64,000 nt of DNA from Undibacterium umbellatum (GCF_014284125.1 NZ_JACOFX010000014.1:1-64000), one strand, 5' to 3'; positions 13,254-24,421 are shown, numbered from the stretch's first letter. The notes: generated by a model from the sequence alone, not told the origin. Numbers and translations are program-made.

Positions 13254-13352
13254 TTTTTTCTTTTTCCTGAGTCCGTCTACTGGCGACATCTGCTCTTCAA
13301 AACTCTGATGCAAACGGCGGAAACCCAGTAAACACGGCGATTTTTACTATGT

Positions 13353-13411
13353 CCCCAATTAAAAAATAACAAAAAATTGAAGATTTTTAATTGACACTGA
13401 CCCCAATTAAA
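13353..13411. repeat. RAYT-flanking repeats: two CCCCAATTAAA boxes and an AT hairpin
   Basis: CCCCAATTAAA occurs at 13353-13363 and 13401-13411. Between them AATTAAAAA (13357-13365) pairs with TTTTTAATT (13384-13392). They sit 100-160 bases after the RAYT stop, where RAYT elements often carry such ends. The surrounding 449-base gap 13254-13702 otherwise holds no gene; a small dyad TCCTGACAGGA lies at 13453-13463, and the gltB promoter was not identified. Confidence 0.6.
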
Positions 13412-13702
13412 CCAGTTGCGTAATATTTTGCACTGCACTATTCTCTGTCTTGTCCTGACAGGATTTACGCCAAACTGTCGTGTCGGCGCATTTGCAACCA
13501 ACAAATGCCTGACACATTTGTCCAGCGTAGTGCCATCTTCCTTACCCGGAATCCTGGCCAACCTGGTTTGATCATCCATCAAGCCAAAGTCATCAAGCTG
13601 CCATCCGCAGCCAGCAAGTGCATGAATAGCCACGATAGCTATTCACACCGACAGCTGTTTCACGTAAGTCCTGATATTGAAATTGTCCTCCGGAGATCCA
13701 CT

Positions 13703-16700
13703 ATGCACGCTCAAGGTTTATACGACCCATCCAATGAACATGACGCCTGTGGCGTAGGTTTTGTTGCCCATATCAAAGGCAAGAAGACGCATGCCATCGT
13801 CGATCAGGGATTGTTGATTTTGAAAAATCTTGACCATAGGGGTGCGGTTGGTGCTGATGCCCTGATGGGTGATGGTGCCGGTATCCTGATTCAGATTCCT
13901 GACCAGTATTATCGTGAAGAAATGGCCGAGCAGGGCATCAACCTGCCGCCGCCTGGTGAATACGGCGTAGGCATGATCTTCCTGCCCAAGGAGCATGCAT
14001 CCCGTCTGGCTTGCGAACAAGAGATAGAACGTGCAGTGCGCGCAGAAGGCCAGGTTGTACTGGGCTGGCGTGATGTGCCGGTAGACCGCGACATGCCGAT
14101 GTCACCTACCGTTCGTGAAAAAGAACCTGTCATACGCCAGATCTTCATCGGTCGTGGCCCTGACATCATGGTCACCGACGCGCTGGAACGCAAACTGTAT
14201 GTGATCCGCAAATCGGCTGTGCATGCGATTGAAGCCCTGCATCTCTTGCATGGCAAAGAATACTTCGTGCCATCCATGTCTGCCCGCACCATCGTTTATA
14301 AAGGTTTGCTGCTGGCTGATCAGGTCGGTGTTTACTATAAAGACTTGCAGGATGAGCGCTGCGTCTCCGCACTGGCGCTGGTGCATCAACGCTTCTCTAC
14401 CAATACTTTCCCTGAATGGCCGCTGGCTCACCCTTACCGCATGATTGCGCATAACGGTGAAATCAATACGGTCAAAGGCAACTTCAACTGGATGCGCGCT
14501 CGAGAAGGCGTAATGAAATCCGCCGTACTTGGCGAAGATTTGCAAAAACTCTATCCGCTGATTTTTGAAGGCCAGTCTGATACGGCAAGCTTCGACAATG
14601 CGCTGGAACTGCTGGTGATGGCCGGTTACCCAATCGCACAGGCAATGATGATGATGATCCCGGAAGCCTGGGAAAATCACACCATGATGGATGAAAACCG
14701 CCGCGCTTTCTATGAATACCACGCCGCCATGATGGAACCGTGGGACGGTCCGGCCGCCATGGCCTTTACTGATGGCCGCCAGATCGGTGGCACGCTTGAC
14801 CGTAATGGCTTGCGTCCTGCCCGTTACATTGTCACCGATGATGACCTGGTCGTCATGGCATCGGAATCTGGTGTCTTGCCCATTCCAGAATCCAAGATCA
14901 TCAAGAAATGGCGTTTGCAACCGGGCAAGATGTTCCTTATCGACCTGGAAGCGGGACGCATCATTGATGACAAAGAAATCAAGGACACCTACGCCAACGC
15001 CAAGCCTTACAAACAATGGATCAAATCGGTACGTATCAAGCTCAATGAATTGAAGGCAGCAGAAGACAAAACCGTCTACTCTGCAACTTTGCTGGATAGA
15101 CAGCAAGCCTTCGGTTACACGCAGGAAGATTTGAAATTCCTGATGGCGCCGATGGCGCTGGCAGGTGAAGAAGCAATCGGCTCCATGGGGAATGATTCTT
15201 CTCTGGCGGTGATGTCGAACAAGCTCAAGCCTTTGTATAACTACTTCAAGCAATTGTTTGCACAGGTCACCAACCCGCCTATCGATCCTATCCGCGAAGC
15301 GATGGTGATGTCGCTGGTATCCTTCATCGGCCCGAAACCGAATTTGCTTGATACCAATAACATCAACCCGCCCATGCGTCTTGAAGTGGCGCAACCGATA
15401 CTGGATTTTGCTGACATTGCCAAATTGCGCAATATCAGCGCCAATACTGGTGGCAAATTCAAGTCCTATGAACTGGATATCTGCTATCCGGTTGCCTGGG
15501 GCAAGGATGGTATTGAGGCACGTCTGGCATCCATCTGTGCAGAAGTGGTCGATGCGGTCAAGTCTGGCCACAACATCATGATCATCACTGACCGCAAGAT
15601 GGACGAGCACTATGTCGCCATCCCGGCATTGCTGGCTACATCGACCGTGCATCAGCATTTGGTCAGCAAGGGTTTGCGTACTACCACTGGTCTGGTCGTC
15701 GAGACTGGCTCTGCCCGCGAAACCCATCACTTTGCCCTGCTGGCAGGTTATGGCGCAGAAGCTGTCCATCCTTACCTGGCGATGCAAACCCTGGCCGACA
15801 TGGCAAAAGATTTGTCTGGAGAATTGTCGGCAGAAAAAGCGGTCTACAACTACACCAAGGCATTAGGCAAGGGCTTGATGAAAGTCATGTCCAAAATGGG
15901 TATCTCTACCTATATGTCCTATTGCGGCGCGCAGATTTTTGAAGCAGTCGGTTTGAACAAATCGCTGGTCGACAAGTACTTCAAGGGCACCGCATCAAAT
16001 GTAGAAGGCATAGGCGTATTTGAAGTTGCCGAAGAAGCCCTGCGCTTGCACAAGGCAGCTTTCGGCCAGGACCCTGTACTGGAAAATGCCCTGGATGCAG
16101 GTGGTGAATATGCTTTCCGCGTTCGCGGTGAAGACCATATGTGGACACCGGACGCGATTGCCAAGCTGCAGCACTCCACCCGTGCCAACAATTACAATTC
16201 TTATAAAGAATACGCACAGATCATCAATGACCAGAGCAAGCGTCATATGACTCTGCGCGGCTTGTTTGAATTCAAGATAGACCCAAGCAAAGCTATCCCG
16301 CTGGACCAGGTAGAACCGGCCAAGGAAATCGTCAAGCGTTTTGCAACAGGTGCGATGTCCCTGGGTTCCATCAGTACAGAAGCGCATGCTACGCTGGCTG
16401 TGGCAATGAACCGCATAGGCGGCAAATCAAATACGGGTGAAGGTGGTGAAGATCCGGCGCGTTATCAGCAAGAGCTGAAAGGCATCCCTATCAAGCAGGG
16501 TGCGACACTGGCTTCAGTCATCGGCAAAGACCAGATAGAAGTGGATATTCCTTTGCAGGATGGTGACTCTCTGCGCTCGAAAATCAAGCAAGTCGCCTCT
16601 GGTCGCTTTGGTGTTACCGCTGAATATTTGAGTTCTGCTGACCAGATACAAATCAAGATGGCGCAAGGTGCCAAGCCAGGTGAGGGTGGCCAGTTACCAG

Positions 16701-18391
16701 GCCACAAAGTATCTGAATACATCGCCAAACTGCGTTTCTCTGTACCTGGCGTGGGTTTGATTTCTCCACCACCACATCATGATATTTATTCGATTGAAGA
16801 TCTGGCGCAGTTGATCCATGATCTGAAAAATGCCAATCCTAGAGCTTCGATCTCGGTCAAACTGGTGTCTGAAGTTGGTGTCGGTACGGTTGCTGCAGGT
16901 GTTTCCAAGGCCAAGGCTGATCACGTGGTCATCGCTGGTCATGATGGTGGTACAGGTGCTTCACCTTTGTCTTCCATCAAGCATGCTGGTACGCCGTGGG
17001 AACTGGGTTTGTCTGAAACCCAGCAAACCCTGGTTTTGAATGGCTTGCGTGGCCGTGTTCGCGTTCAGGCCGATGGCCAGATGAAAACAGGCCGTGACGT
17101 CGCGATTGCTGCGATGCTGGGTGCCGATGAAATCGGTTTTGCGACAGCGCCGCTGGTGGTAGAAGGCTGCATCATGATGCGCAAGTGCCATCTGAATACT
17201 TGCCCGGTAGGCGTGGCAACACAAGACCCGGTCTTGCGTGCCAAGTTCTCTGGCAAGCCTGAGTATGTCGTCAATTACTTCTTCTTCGTTGCTGAAGAAT
17301 TGCGCCAGATCATGGCACAGCTGGGCATACGCACTTATGACGATTTGATAGGCCGTGTTGATTTGCTGGATAAATCCAAAGCAGTATCACACTGGAAGGC
17401 TAAGGGGCTGGATTTCAGCCGTATCTTCTATCAGCCAGAACTGGCCGAAGGTGCAGCGATACGCCATGTTGATGTACAAGACCATGGTCTGGAAAAAGCG
17501 CTCGATAACAAACTGATCGCCCAGGCAAAAATCGCTTTGGAAACTGGGGAAAAAGTCTCCTTCATTTCACCGATCAAAAACTTGAACCGCACTGTCGGTA
17601 CCATGTTGTCTGGTGAAGTGGCGAAAAGATATGGCCACGCTGGTTTGCCGGATGACACTATCCACATTCAGTTGCAAGGTACGGCTGGGCAGTCTGCCGG
17701 TGCCTTCCTGGCGCATGGTGTGACGCTGGACCTGGTGGGTGAAGGTAATGACTATGTCGGCAAAGGTTTGTCCGGTGGCCGCATCATCATCCGCCCGAAT
17801 ACAGAATTCCGTGGCTGGGCGGTCGATAACATCATCTGCGGTAACACCGTCCTGTACGGTGCGATTTCTGGTGAAGCCTTTATCAATGGAGTTGCCGGAG
17901 AACGCTTCGCGGTACGTAATTCTGGCGCAGTGACGGTGGTTGAAGGTACTGGCGACCATGGTTGCGAATACATGACAGGCGGCACCGTCATCGTTCTCGG
18001 CAAAACAGGCCGTAACTTTGCTGCTGGCATGTCGGGCGGTATCGCTTATGTGTATGACCCTGAAGGCGAATTTGAAGCCAAGTGCAATATGTCCATGGTG
18101 ACACTGGAGCCTGTCTTGGCAGGGGACGTACAAGTGGCAACTCTGGATAAATCCATCTGGCATAGCCGTCTGCGTGGCGGTGAGGGAGAGACGGATGAAG
18201 CCATCTTGCGTAATCTGATAGAGCGTCATTTCAAACATACAGGTAGTACCCGTGCCCGCAATTTGCTGGATGACTGGGCACGCAGCCGTGCCAGGTTCGT
18301 CAAGGTATTCCCTACTGAATACAAGCGCGCCCTGGGGGAAATGTATGCAGCAAAGCAGCTCGCAGCGAAAAAGGAAAAAGTCACGGCATAG
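13703..18391 (+). CDS. gltB: Glutamate synthase (NADPH) large subunit
   Basis: GOGAT alpha chain of 1562 residues, full length. It transfers the amide of glutamine to 2-oxoglutarate, giving two glutamates. The ATG at 13703 (CGGAG upstream) gives [20 protein letters not shown], so a 15-residue propeptide precedes Cys16, the class-II amidotransferase nucleophile. Further on are [15 protein letters not shown], the central domain, the FMN-binding synthase domain ([30 protein letters not shown]) and the 3Fe-4S cysteines in [17 protein letters not shown]. The glycine-rich GXGXG beta-helix domain ends the chain. gltD follows after 113 bases. Confidence 0.97.
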   Translation: MHAQGLYDPSNEHDACGVGFVAHIKGKKTHAIVDQGLLILKNLDHRGAVGADALMGDGAGILIQIPDQYYREEMAEQGINLPPPGEYGVGMIFLPKEHASRLACEQEIERAVRAEGQVVLGWRDVPVDRDMPMSPTVREKEPVIRQIFIGRGPDIMVTDALERKLYVIRKSAVHAIEALHLLHGKEYFVPSMSARTIVYKGLLLADQVGVYYKDLQDERCVSALALVHQRFSTNTFPEWPLAHPYRMIAHNGEINTVKGNFNWMRAREGVMKSAVLGEDLQKLYPLIFEGQSDTASFDNALELLVMAGYPIAQAMMMMIPEAWENHTMMDENRRAFYEYHAAMMEPWDGPAAMAFTDGRQIGGTLDRNGLRPARYIVTDDDLVVMASESGVLPIPESKIIKKWRLQPGKMFLIDLEAGRIIDDKEIKDTYANAKPYKQWIKSVRIKLNELKAAEDKTVYSATLLDRQQAFGYTQEDLKFLMAPMALAGEEAIGSMGNDSSLAVMSNKLKPLYNYFKQLFAQVTNPPIDPIREAMVMSLVSFIGPKPNLLDTNNINPPMRLEVAQPILDFADIAKLRNISANTGGKFKSYELDICYPVAWGKDGIEARLASICAEVVDAVKSGHNIMIITDRKMDEHYVAIPALLATSTVHQHLVSKGLRTTTGLVVETGSARETHHFALLAGYGAEAVHPYLAMQTLADMAKDLSGELSAEKAVYNYTKALGKGLMKVMSKMGISTYMSYCGAQIFEAVGLNKSLVDKYFKGTASNVEGIGVFEVAEEALRLHKAAFGQDPVLENALDAGGEYAFRVRGEDHMWTPDAIAKLQHSTRANNYNSYKEYAQIINDQSKRHMTLRGLFEFKIDPSKAIPLDQVEPAKEIVKRFATGAMSLGSISTEAHATLAVAMNRIGGKSNTGEGGEDPARYQQELKGIPIKQGATLASVIGKDQIEVDIPLQDGDSLRSKIKQVASGRFGVTAEYLSSADQIQIKMAQGAKPGEGGQLPGHKVSEYIAKLRFSVPGVGLISPPPHHDIYSIEDLAQLIHDLKNANPRASISVKLVSEVGVGTVAAGVSKAKADHVVIAGHDGGTGASPLSSIKHAGTPWELGLSETQQTLVLNGLRGRVRVQADGQMKTGRDVAIAAMLGADEIGFATAPLVVEGCIMMRKCHLNTCPVGVATQDPVLRAKFSGKPEYVVNYFFFVAEELRQIMAQLGIRTYDDLIGRVDLLDKSKAVSHWKAKGLDFSRIFYQPELAEGAAIRHVDVQDHGLEKALDNKLIAQAKIALETGEKVSFISPIKNLNRTVGTMLSGEVAKRYGHAGLPDDTIHIQLQGTAGQSAGAFLAHGVTLDLVGEGNDYVGKGLSGGRIIIRPNTEFRGWAVDNIICGNTVLYGAISGEAFINGVAGERFAVRNSGAVTVVEGTGDHGCEYMTGGTVIVLGKTGRNFAAGMSGGIAYVYDPEGEFEAKCNMSMVTLEPVLAGDVQVATLDKSIWHSRLRGGEGETDEAILRNLIERHFKHTGSTRARNLLDDWARSRARFVKVFPTEYKRALGEMYAAKQLAAKKEKVTA

Positions 18392-18403
18392 TTGGCAGGG
18401 CGC

Positions 18404-18422
18404 GCCGCAGCCTGGCTGCGGC
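18404..18422. repeat. Strong stem-loop in gltB-gltD gap
   Basis: GCCGCAG (18404-18410), loop CCTGG, CTGCGGC (18416-18422), 13 bases after the gltB stop. No T-run follows, so read-through into gltD is likely. It may stabilise the gltB message or set the subunit ratio. Confidence 0.6.
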
Positions 18423-18504
18423 TGCACCCTCCTGTGTTCTTCAGACTGTTCAGCTTAATCAGATTAGACAGGGCATATGCCCGCAACGATATTGAGGTTA
18501 GAAA

Positions 18505-19968
18505 ATGGGTAAAGTTACCGGCTTCATGGAATACCAGCGTTTGCAAGAAGCAAGCGAAGCACCGCAGTCACGCAAAAAGCATTACAAGGAATTTTTGGTG
18601 CATCTTGAAGATGGCCAGGCCAAAGTACAGGCCGCACGCTGCATGGATTGCGGTATTCCTTTCTGTAATAACGGTTGCCCAGTCAACAACATCATCCCTG
18701 ACTGGAATGACCTGGTTTATAACGGCAATTACAAACTGGCGCTCGATACCCTGCATTCCACCAATAACTTCCCTGAATTCACAGGTCGTATTTGTCCGGC
18801 ACCTTGTGAGTCTGCCTGTACCCTGGGTATCAATAGCGATGCTGTTGGTATCAAGTCGATAGAACATTTCATCATCGACAAAGGCTGGGAAAATGGCTGG
18901 GTTGTACCGCAAATTCCTTCTGTCAAGACAGGCAAGAAAATTGCCGTGGTTGGCTCAGGCCCTGCAGGTATGGCGGCTGCTCAGCAACTGGCACGTGTAG
19001 GCCATGATGTGACCGTATTTGAAAAGAATGACCGCGTCGGTGGTTTGCTGCGTTATGGCATTCCTGATTTCAAGATGGAAAAATCCCATATTGACCGCCG
19101 GGTAGACCAGATGGTGGCTGAAGGCGTGACTTTCCGTACCAGTGTATTCGTCGGCAAGGATTTCCCGGCAACAGTGACCAACTGGGCCAAGGAAACAATC
19201 TCGCCTGAGCAACTGCAAAAAGATTTTGATGCTGTCATCATCGCCGGTGGTGCAGAAACTCCACGTGACCTGCCAGTACCTGGCCGTGAACTCAAAGGCG
19301 TGCATTTCGCCATGGATTTTTTGCCTTTGCAAAACAAGGTCAATGCCGGTGACAAGGTCAAGGACCAGATCATGGCCAGTGGCAAGCATGTGGTCGTCAT
19401 CGGTGGTGGTGATACCGGTTCTGATTGCGTTGGTACTTCCAACCGTCATGGTGCCAAATCAGTAGCCCAGTTTGAACTCATGCCTCAGCCGCCAGAACAA
19501 GAAAACAAACCCATGGTCTGGCCTTACTGGCCAACCAAGCTGCGCACCTCGTCTTCGCATGAAGAAGGTTGCGACCGTGACTGGGCAGTAGCGACCAAGC
19601 GCCTCGAAGGCAAGGCTGGCAAGGTAGAAAAACTGATCGCCTGCCGCGTCGAATGGAAAGACGGCAAGATGCAGGAAGTGCCGGATTCTGAATTTGAAAT
19701 GAAAGCTGACCTGGTCTTGCTGGCCATGGGTTTTGTCTCGCCAGTACAACAAGTGCTGGATGCTTTTGGCGTTGATAAGGATGCGCGCGGCAATGCCAGG
19801 GCAAGCACAGACGGTGCTGGCTGCTACAAGACCAATGTAGACAAGGTCTATGCAGCGGGTGATATGCGTCGTGGTCAGTCGCTGGTAGTGTGGGCAATAC
19901 GTGAAGGGCGCCAATGTGCGCGTGAAGTGGATGCCTTCCTGATGGGTGATTCTGTTTTGCCTCGCTAA
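18505..19968 (+). CDS. gltD: Glutamate synthase small subunit
   Basis: GOGAT beta chain of 487 residues. It oxidises NADPH and passes electrons through FAD and Fe-S clusters to GltB. N-terminal cysteines ([26 protein letters not shown]) ligate 4Fe-4S clusters. [18 protein letters not shown] binds FAD and [16 protein letters not shown] binds NADPH. The C-terminal [15 protein letters not shown] is the conserved FAD-ribityl contact. GAGG lies upstream of the ATG. It pairs with gltB in one operon. Confidence 0.96.
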   Translation: MGKVTGFMEYQRLQEASEAPQSRKKHYKEFLVHLEDGQAKVQAARCMDCGIPFCNNGCPVNNIIPDWNDLVYNGNYKLALDTLHSTNNFPEFTGRICPAPCESACTLGINSDAVGIKSIEHFIIDKGWENGWVVPQIPSVKTGKKIAVVGSGPAGMAAAQQLARVGHDVTVFEKNDRVGGLLRYGIPDFKMEKSHIDRRVDQMVAEGVTFRTSVFVGKDFPATVTNWAKETISPEQLQKDFDAVIIAGGAETPRDLPVPGRELKGVHFAMDFLPLQNKVNAGDKVKDQIMASGKHVVVIGGGDTGSDCVGTSNRHGAKSVAQFELMPQPPEQENKPMVWPYWPTKLRTSSSHEEGCDRDWAVATKRLEGKAGKVEKLIACRVEWKDGKMQEVPDSEFEMKADLVLLAMGFVSPVQQVLDAFGVDKDARGNARASTDGAGCYKTNVDKVYAAGDMRRGQSLVVWAIREGRQCAREVDAFLMGDSVLPR

Positions 19969-20014
19969 GAATGGCAGTTGGAGTGAGTGCCTGAATTGGC
20001 ATTTGCAAGGCCCG

Positions 20015-20055
20015 GCTGATTTGTCCTTGTGAGTAAAAATCTAAGGCAAATCAGC
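20015..20055. repeat. Inverted repeat after gltD
   Basis: GCTGATTTG-T-CCTT (20015-20028) faces AAGG-CAAATCAGC (20043-20055), a 13-bp stem with one bulged base and a 14-base loop. No clear T-run follows. It may mark the 3' end of the gltBD transcript. The rest of the 334-base gap 19969-20302 is AT-rich with no gene; a small dyad GTTGT-CTGT-ACAAC lies at 20233-20246. Confidence 0.5.
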
Positions 20056-20302
20056 TAAGATAAAGTCAGTTTTGAAAAGGGAATTGTAAATAACTGACTT
20101 TCCGTTCATTAAAAAAATTATTTTTCACCCCCTTTGTTTGAATTAAATTCGGAAAAATTTCCATTTATCGCGTTTTGCGCGTAATAACAGGATTATTCTG
20201 AATATTCATCAATTTCTTGTTTTTTCGACATAGTTGTCTGTACAACCCTCTGCGCCTTTCTGCATTACAATCTGGGTTTCATAAAACTATTTATCCACTG
20301 CT

Positions 20303-21106
20303 GTGCCAAATCTTGTAGAAATTCGCGATATCCAGTTTGGGTATGGAGACAGGACTATCTTGTCTGAACTCCATATGGATTTCCCACGCGGTAAACTGAT
20401 TGCTGTCATGGGTGGTTCAGGTTCTGGCAAGACCACGATCTTGCGCCTGATAGGCGGGCAAATCCGCGCCCAGCGTGGCAGTATCAAGGTCAACGGGCAA
20501 GAGATTGCTGAGCTAGACACGCAGGGCTTGTACGCCATACGCAGAAAAATGGGCATGCTGTTCCAGCATGGCGCCTTGTTCACAGACTTGAATGTTTTTG
20601 ATAATGTGGCCTTTCCCATGCGCGAACATACCAATCTTAGCGAAGCCATGATACGTGATCTGGTCTTGCTGAAGTTGCAGGCAGTTGGCCTGCGCAATGC
20701 CGCTGCTCTCATGCCTGCCGAAATTTCTGGCGGTATGGCCAGGCGTGTGGCACTGGCCCGTGCAGTTGCGCTGGACCCTGAATTGCTCATGTATGACGAA
20801 CCCTTTGCCGGGCTGGACCCTATCTCCATGGGCGTTGCTGCCAATTTAATACGGAACTTGAACGACGCTCTGGGGTCTACGTCTATTCTGGTGTCGCATG
20901 ATGTGCATGAAACTTTTGCGATTGCTGACTATGTCTACTTTTTGTCCAAAGGCAAAATCGTCGCACAAGGTACGCCAGCAGAAATGCGGGTTTCAGAAGA
21001 CCCGTATGTGAAGCAGTTTGTACATGCAGAGGCAGATGGACCCGTGCCTTTCCATTATCCCGGTGCATCCCTGCAAGCGGAACTGGGTTTGGAGACGCGC
21101 GCATGA
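20303..21106 (+). CDS. mlaF: Mla phospholipid transporter ATPase
   Basis: ABC ATPase of the Mla system, 267 residues, with a GTG start (PNLVEIRDIQFGYGD). Walker A is GGSGSGKTT, the Q-loop is MLFQHGALF, the signature ISGGMARR, and Walker B LLMYDEPFAGLD. With MlaE, D and B it forms the inner-membrane complex that moves phospholipids between the inner membrane and MlaC. The order mlaF-E-D-A-C-B, with 4-base overlaps at F/E and D/A, is the betaproteobacterial arrangement. Confidence 0.95.
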   Translation: MPNLVEIRDIQFGYGDRTILSELHMDFPRGKLIAVMGGSGSGKTTILRLIGGQIRAQRGSIKVNGQEIAELDTQGLYAIRRKMGMLFQHGALFTDLNVFDNVAFPMREHTNLSEAMIRDLVLLKLQAVGLRNAAALMPAEISGGMARRVALARAVALDPELLMYDEPFAGLDPISMGVAANLIRNLNDALGSTSILVSHDVHETFAIADYVYFLSKGKIVAQGTPAEMRVSEDPYVKQFVHAEADGPVPFHYPGASLQAELGLETRA

Positions 21107-21873
21107 TCATAGAAAAAATTGGTGGTTTTGTCAGGTCGACCTTGGCTGATGTGGGTTATGCGGCCCGCAGTTTTTTCTCCATATTGGTGAATTGCCTGGG
21201 CTTGTGGCGCAGACCGCGTTTGATAACAGACCAGATTCATTTCATCGGCAATTATTCCATGCTGATTATTGCCGTGTCTGGATTGTTTGTCGGTTTTGTA
21301 CTGGCCTATCAGGGTTATTACACGCTGAACCGTTATGGTTCTGCAGAAGCGCTGGGTTTGCTGGTGGCACTTTCACTGGTGCGTGAACTTGGGCCCGTCG
21401 TGACCGCCTTGCTGTTTGCCGGACGTGCCGGTACTTCACTGACGGCAGAGATAGGTTTGATGAAAGCCGGTGAACAACTGGCCGCGATGGAAATGATGGC
21501 AGTCAACCCCATACAAAGGGTGCTGGCCCCACGTTTTCTGGCTGGCATCATCGCCTTGCCGATATTGACATGCATCTTTAATGCTATGGGCATTATTGGT
21601 GGTTATGTCGTTGGTGTGAAACTCATCGGTGTCGATAATGGTGCATTTTGGTCGCAGATGCAGTCTGGGGTCGAAGTTTTTCAGGATATAGGCAATGGTG
21701 TTGTCAAAAGCATCGTTTTTGGTTTTGCAGTAAGCTTTGTTGCATTATTCCAGGGCTATGAAGCACAGCCTACCCCCGAGGGCGTAGCGCGTGCCACCAC
21801 CAGAACCGTGGTCATATCCTCTTTGCTGGTACTGTTGCTGGATTTCCTGCTGACCGCATGGATGTTCCAATAG
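21103..21873 (+). CDS. mlaE: Mla phospholipid transporter permease
   Basis: A 256-residue permease with about five membrane helices and the conserved MlaE motifs RELGPVVTALLFAGRAGTS and AEIGLMKAGEQLAAMEMM. It dimerises under the MlaD ring. The ATG overlaps the mlaF stop (ATGA-type), indicating translational coupling. The C-terminal helices (SLLVLLLDFLLTAWMFQ) complete the normal length. Confidence 0.96.
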   Translation: MIIEKIGGFVRSTLADVGYAARSFFSILVNCLGLWRRPRLITDQIHFIGNYSMLIIAVSGLFVGFVLAYQGYYTLNRYGSAEALGLLVALSLVRELGPVVTALLFAGRAGTSLTAEIGLMKAGEQLAAMEMMAVNPIQRVLAPRFLAGIIALPILTCIFNAMGIIGGYVVGVKLIGVDNGAFWSQMQSGVEVFQDIGNGVVKSIVFGFAVSFVALFQGYEAQPTPEGVARATTRTVVISSLLVLLLDFLLTAWMFQ

Positions 21874-21960
21874 TGCAACTGTGTCAGGCTTTTGCTTGAG
21901 CGCCCTGAGCAAACTGAATTATTTGCCAAAAACGTGCGCTGAAGCAGGGCGATTGGTAAA

Positions 21961-21990
21961 AACGTAAGAAAACGTAAGAAATCGCAAGAA
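21961..21990 (+). repeat. Three 10-bp tandem units before mlaD
   Basis: AACGTAAGAA, AACGTAAGAA and ATCGCAAGAA follow one another directly and end 16 bases before the mlaD ATG. They are purine-rich and unpaired-looking, and they overlap the leader of mlaD. Confidence 0.7.
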
Positions 21991-22006
21991 TTGGTGGAAA
22001 AGAAAA

Positions 22007-22483
22007 ATGGAAAAAAAATCTCTCGACTTTTGGGTAGGCCTATTTGTTTTGCTAGGCGCTGCTGCACTGTTGTTTCTGGCACTCAAGGCAGGCAATTTGA
22101 GTTCCTTATCGTTTGAGCAGACCTATACTGTTACTGCACGCTTCGACAATATCGGCGGGCTCAAGCCCAGGGCTGCAGTAAAAAGTGCGGGAGTGGTTGT
22201 AGGGCGCATCAGCGAAATCAAATTTGACGATAAAACCTACCAGGCGACTGTCGTCATGGAGTTGGAGAAGCGTTATAAATTCCCAAAAAATTCATCCATC
22301 AAGGTACTGACAGCAGGTTTGCTTGGTGAGCAGTACATAGGATTAACTGCAGGTACTGATGAAAAATTGTTGGCTGCAGGTGACAGAATTACATTTACTC
22401 AGGATGCCATCGTGCTGGAAAGCCTGATTAGTCAGTTCCTTTTCAGTAAAGCAGCAGACGGTAATACGGAAGAGAAAAAATGA
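22007..22483 (+). CDS. mlaD: Mla system MCE-domain protein
   Basis: 158 residues. One N-terminal membrane helix (FWVGLFVLLGAAALLFLAL) is followed by a single MCE domain (VTARFDNIGGLKPRAAVKSAGVVVG). It ends with a short helical tail (LESLISQFLFSK) that lines the lipid tunnel of the hexamer. The stop overlaps mlaA by four bases. Confidence 0.95.
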   Translation: MEKKSLDFWVGLFVLLGAAALLFLALKAGNLSSLSFEQTYTVTARFDNIGGLKPRAAVKSAGVVVGRISEIKFDDKTYQATVVMELEKRYKFPKNSSIKVLTAGLLGEQYIGLTAGTDEKLLAAGDRITFTQDAIVLESLISQFLFSKAADGNTEEKK

Positions 22484-23253
22484 CAAGAACAAATAAATTT
22501 CCTGCCAGTAGCAGGATCTTGGCGATGTTCCTTTTGCTGACCAGTGTCTTGCTGACCGGTTGCAGCACGATAGCGGTAGAGAAAATCAAGGACAAGGCAG
22601 ACAAGACACTTGATGTATTAAGCACGAAGACCAATATAGGTAAGAACCCGCGTGACCCTCTGGAGGGCTTTAACCGCGCCATGTTCAGCTTTAATGATAC
22701 GGTCGATACTGCAGTGGTCAAGCCAGTGGCAGAGGCTTACCGTGCTGCAACACCGGGGTTTGTACAAACCGGCATAGGTAATTTCTTCAGCAATATTGGA
22801 GATGTATGGAATGCAGTGAACAACTTGCTGCAGGGCCGGGTCAATGATGGCGCTACTGATGTCATGCGTTTTGCCATTAACACCACACTCGGTATAGGCG
22901 GCTTGATAGACATAGGCTCGGCGGCGGGCATGCCCAAGCATAATGAAGATTTTGGCCAGACAATGGGGCGCTGGGGTGTCAGGTCTGGTCCTTACCTGGT
23001 TTTGCCGGTATTTGGGCCATCGACGGTCCGTGATGCCCTTGCTATGCCGGTCGATATGCGGGGTGATTTGTGGTACTACAAGCGTCCCATGTATATCAAG
23101 AACATAGGCTCGGTAGTGCGTCTGGTTGACAAGCGTGCATCAGTACTGGATGCCGGCAGTCTGCTGGAAGAAGCAGCGCTCGACAAGTATGTCTTCTTCC
23201 GCGACGCCTATCTGCAGCGTCGCGCCGGTCAGGTTAGTCCTGATGTTGATTAA
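22480..23253 (+). CDS. mlaA: MlaA (VacJ) outer-membrane lipoprotein
   Basis: A 257-residue lipoprotein with a lipobox ending LLTGC near residue 28. The MlaA core begins NPRDPLEGFNRAMFSFND and includes FFSNIGDVWNAVNNLLQG and RWGVRSGPYLVLPVFGPSTVRD. In complex with porins it removes phospholipids from the outer leaflet of the outer membrane and hands them to MlaC. Having it inside the mla operon is normal for betaproteobacteria, unlike E. coli. Confidence 0.95.
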   Translation: MTRTNKFPASSRILAMFLLLTSVLLTGCSTIAVEKIKDKADKTLDVLSTKTNIGKNPRDPLEGFNRAMFSFNDTVDTAVVKPVAEAYRAATPGFVQTGIGNFFSNIGDVWNAVNNLLQGRVNDGATDVMRFAINTTLGIGGLIDIGSAAGMPKHNEDFGQTMGRWGVRSGPYLVLPVFGPSTVRDALAMPVDMRGDLWYYKRPMYIKNIGSVVRLVDKRASVLDAGSLLEEAALDKYVFFRDAYLQRRAGQVSPDVD

Positions 23254-23377
23254 GTAGTTGTCTTTGAAATTGTAAGAATTGATGAAGCTGTAGTGAACTG
23301 GGTCAACCGCCGAGGCTGCTGACAAGTTAACTGCTCATGTGCGGCGTTTGCCGCAAAACAGGAACAGGAATAAGAAA

Positions 23378-24031
23378 ATGAAACGAACTCTGACAAAATT
23401 TTTTAGTTTGATATTTGCCAGTTTGCTCATCGCTGGGCTGTCCAGTGGTGCCGCCCAAGCACAGGAAGCACCTGACGCACTGGTCAAACGCCTGAGCCAG
23501 GAAATTCTGGAGTTGGCAAAAAATGACAAGGATATACAGGCGGGAAATCAAAAGAAAGTCTATGACATGGTGGAAAGCAAAATCCTGCCACATATCGACT
23601 TTCCACGCATGACTTCACTGGCTGCTGGCAAGAGCTGGAAAGAAGCGACGCCAGAACAGCAAAAACAATTGACCAATGAGTTCCGTACTTTGTTGGTATT
23701 TACTTACTCTGGTGCGATTTCCCAGATCAAGGATCAACGCGTGGAATTCAAACCTATGCGTGCCGATCCTGGTGATACCGAAGTAGAGGTTCGCACACAA
23801 GTCATACAGTCGCGTGGTGAACCTGTCGTCCTGAATTATCGCCTGGAAAAATTGTCAACAGGCTGGAAGATTTTTGATATTAATGTACTGGGTGCCTGGT
23901 TGGTGGAAACCTATAAAGGCAGTTTTTCTGCTGAAATCAGCAAATCCGGTATCGATGGCCTGATCAAAGTCCTGGCCGACAAGAATAAAAAGTTGGCTGC
24001 TTCCAGTGCTGCAAAAGCGGCTGCAAAATAA
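23378..24031 (+). CDS. mlaC: MlaC periplasmic phospholipid carrier
   Basis: 217 residues from the ATG at 23378, which has a signal peptide (MKRTLTKFFSLIFASLLIAG...AQAQ); the upstream frame is rejected. The MlaC/Ttg2D domain follows, with KILPHIDFPRMTSLAAGKSW, an NTF2-like fold and GWKIFDINVLGAWLVETYKG. It ferries phospholipids between MlaA and the MlaFEDB complex. It lies 124 bases after mlaA. Confidence 0.94.
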   Translation: MKRTLTKFFSLIFASLLIAGLSSGAAQAQEAPDALVKRLSQEILELAKNDKDIQAGNQKKVYDMVESKILPHIDFPRMTSLAAGKSWKEATPEQQKQLTNEFRTLLVFTYSGAISQIKDQRVEFKPMRADPGDTEVEVRTQVIQSRGEPVVLNYRLEKLSTGWKIFDINVLGAWLVETYKGSFSAEISKSGIDGLIKVLADKNKKLAASSAAKAAAK

Positions 24032-24046
24032 TTCCGGGAATCTATC

Positions 24047-24322
24047 GTGTATACAGTAACGGGTGAGCTTAGCCACGGTAATGCCAATGCAGTTGTCGCT
24101 GCAGGCTTGTCTGCTTTAGCTGAAGGTCAGTCCGAGTTCGACTTGTCGGCCTTGACCAAGATTGACTCCAGCGCAGTTGCCGTCATGATCGCCTGGCAAC
24201 GTCAGGCGATCCAACAAGGCTTGAAACTGCATTTCACGGGGGTGCCTGCCAGTTTGCTGAGCATACTGGCACTATATGGTCTCAACGAGCAATTCCAGCT
24301 GCATACACCAGAGCGACATTGA
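24047..24322 (+). CDS. mlaB: MlaB STAS-domain regulatory subunit
   Basis: A 91-residue STAS protein starting at GTG (YTVTGELSHGNANAVVAAG). It has the conserved phosphoacceptor-like serine region TKIDSSAVAVMIAWQRQA. MlaB binds MlaF and supports complex assembly and activity. It starts 15 bases after mlaC and closes the operon. Confidence 0.9.
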   Translation: MYTVTGELSHGNANAVVAAGLSALAEGQSEFDLSALTKIDSSAVAVMIAWQRQAIQQGLKLHFTGVPASLLSILALYGLNEQFQLHTPERH

Positions 24323-24421
24323 TCGCATCCTGAGTTTCTTTTCCTGAAAGGCATACATGGTGACAACACCAGCATGCCATTTCAGATCAAACACCGAAAA
24401 TCCCCTATAATCAAAGGTTTC

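Noticed and set aside
14102-15787. 561-codon open frame on the minus strand inside gltB
   Set aside because: Antisense shadow of glutamate synthase; composition is His/Gln-rich nonsense and no domain is visible.
20221-20302. Sigma-70 promoter before mlaF (TTGTCT and TACAAT)
   Set aside because: The spacer is 26 bases, too long; no better pair was found by eye.
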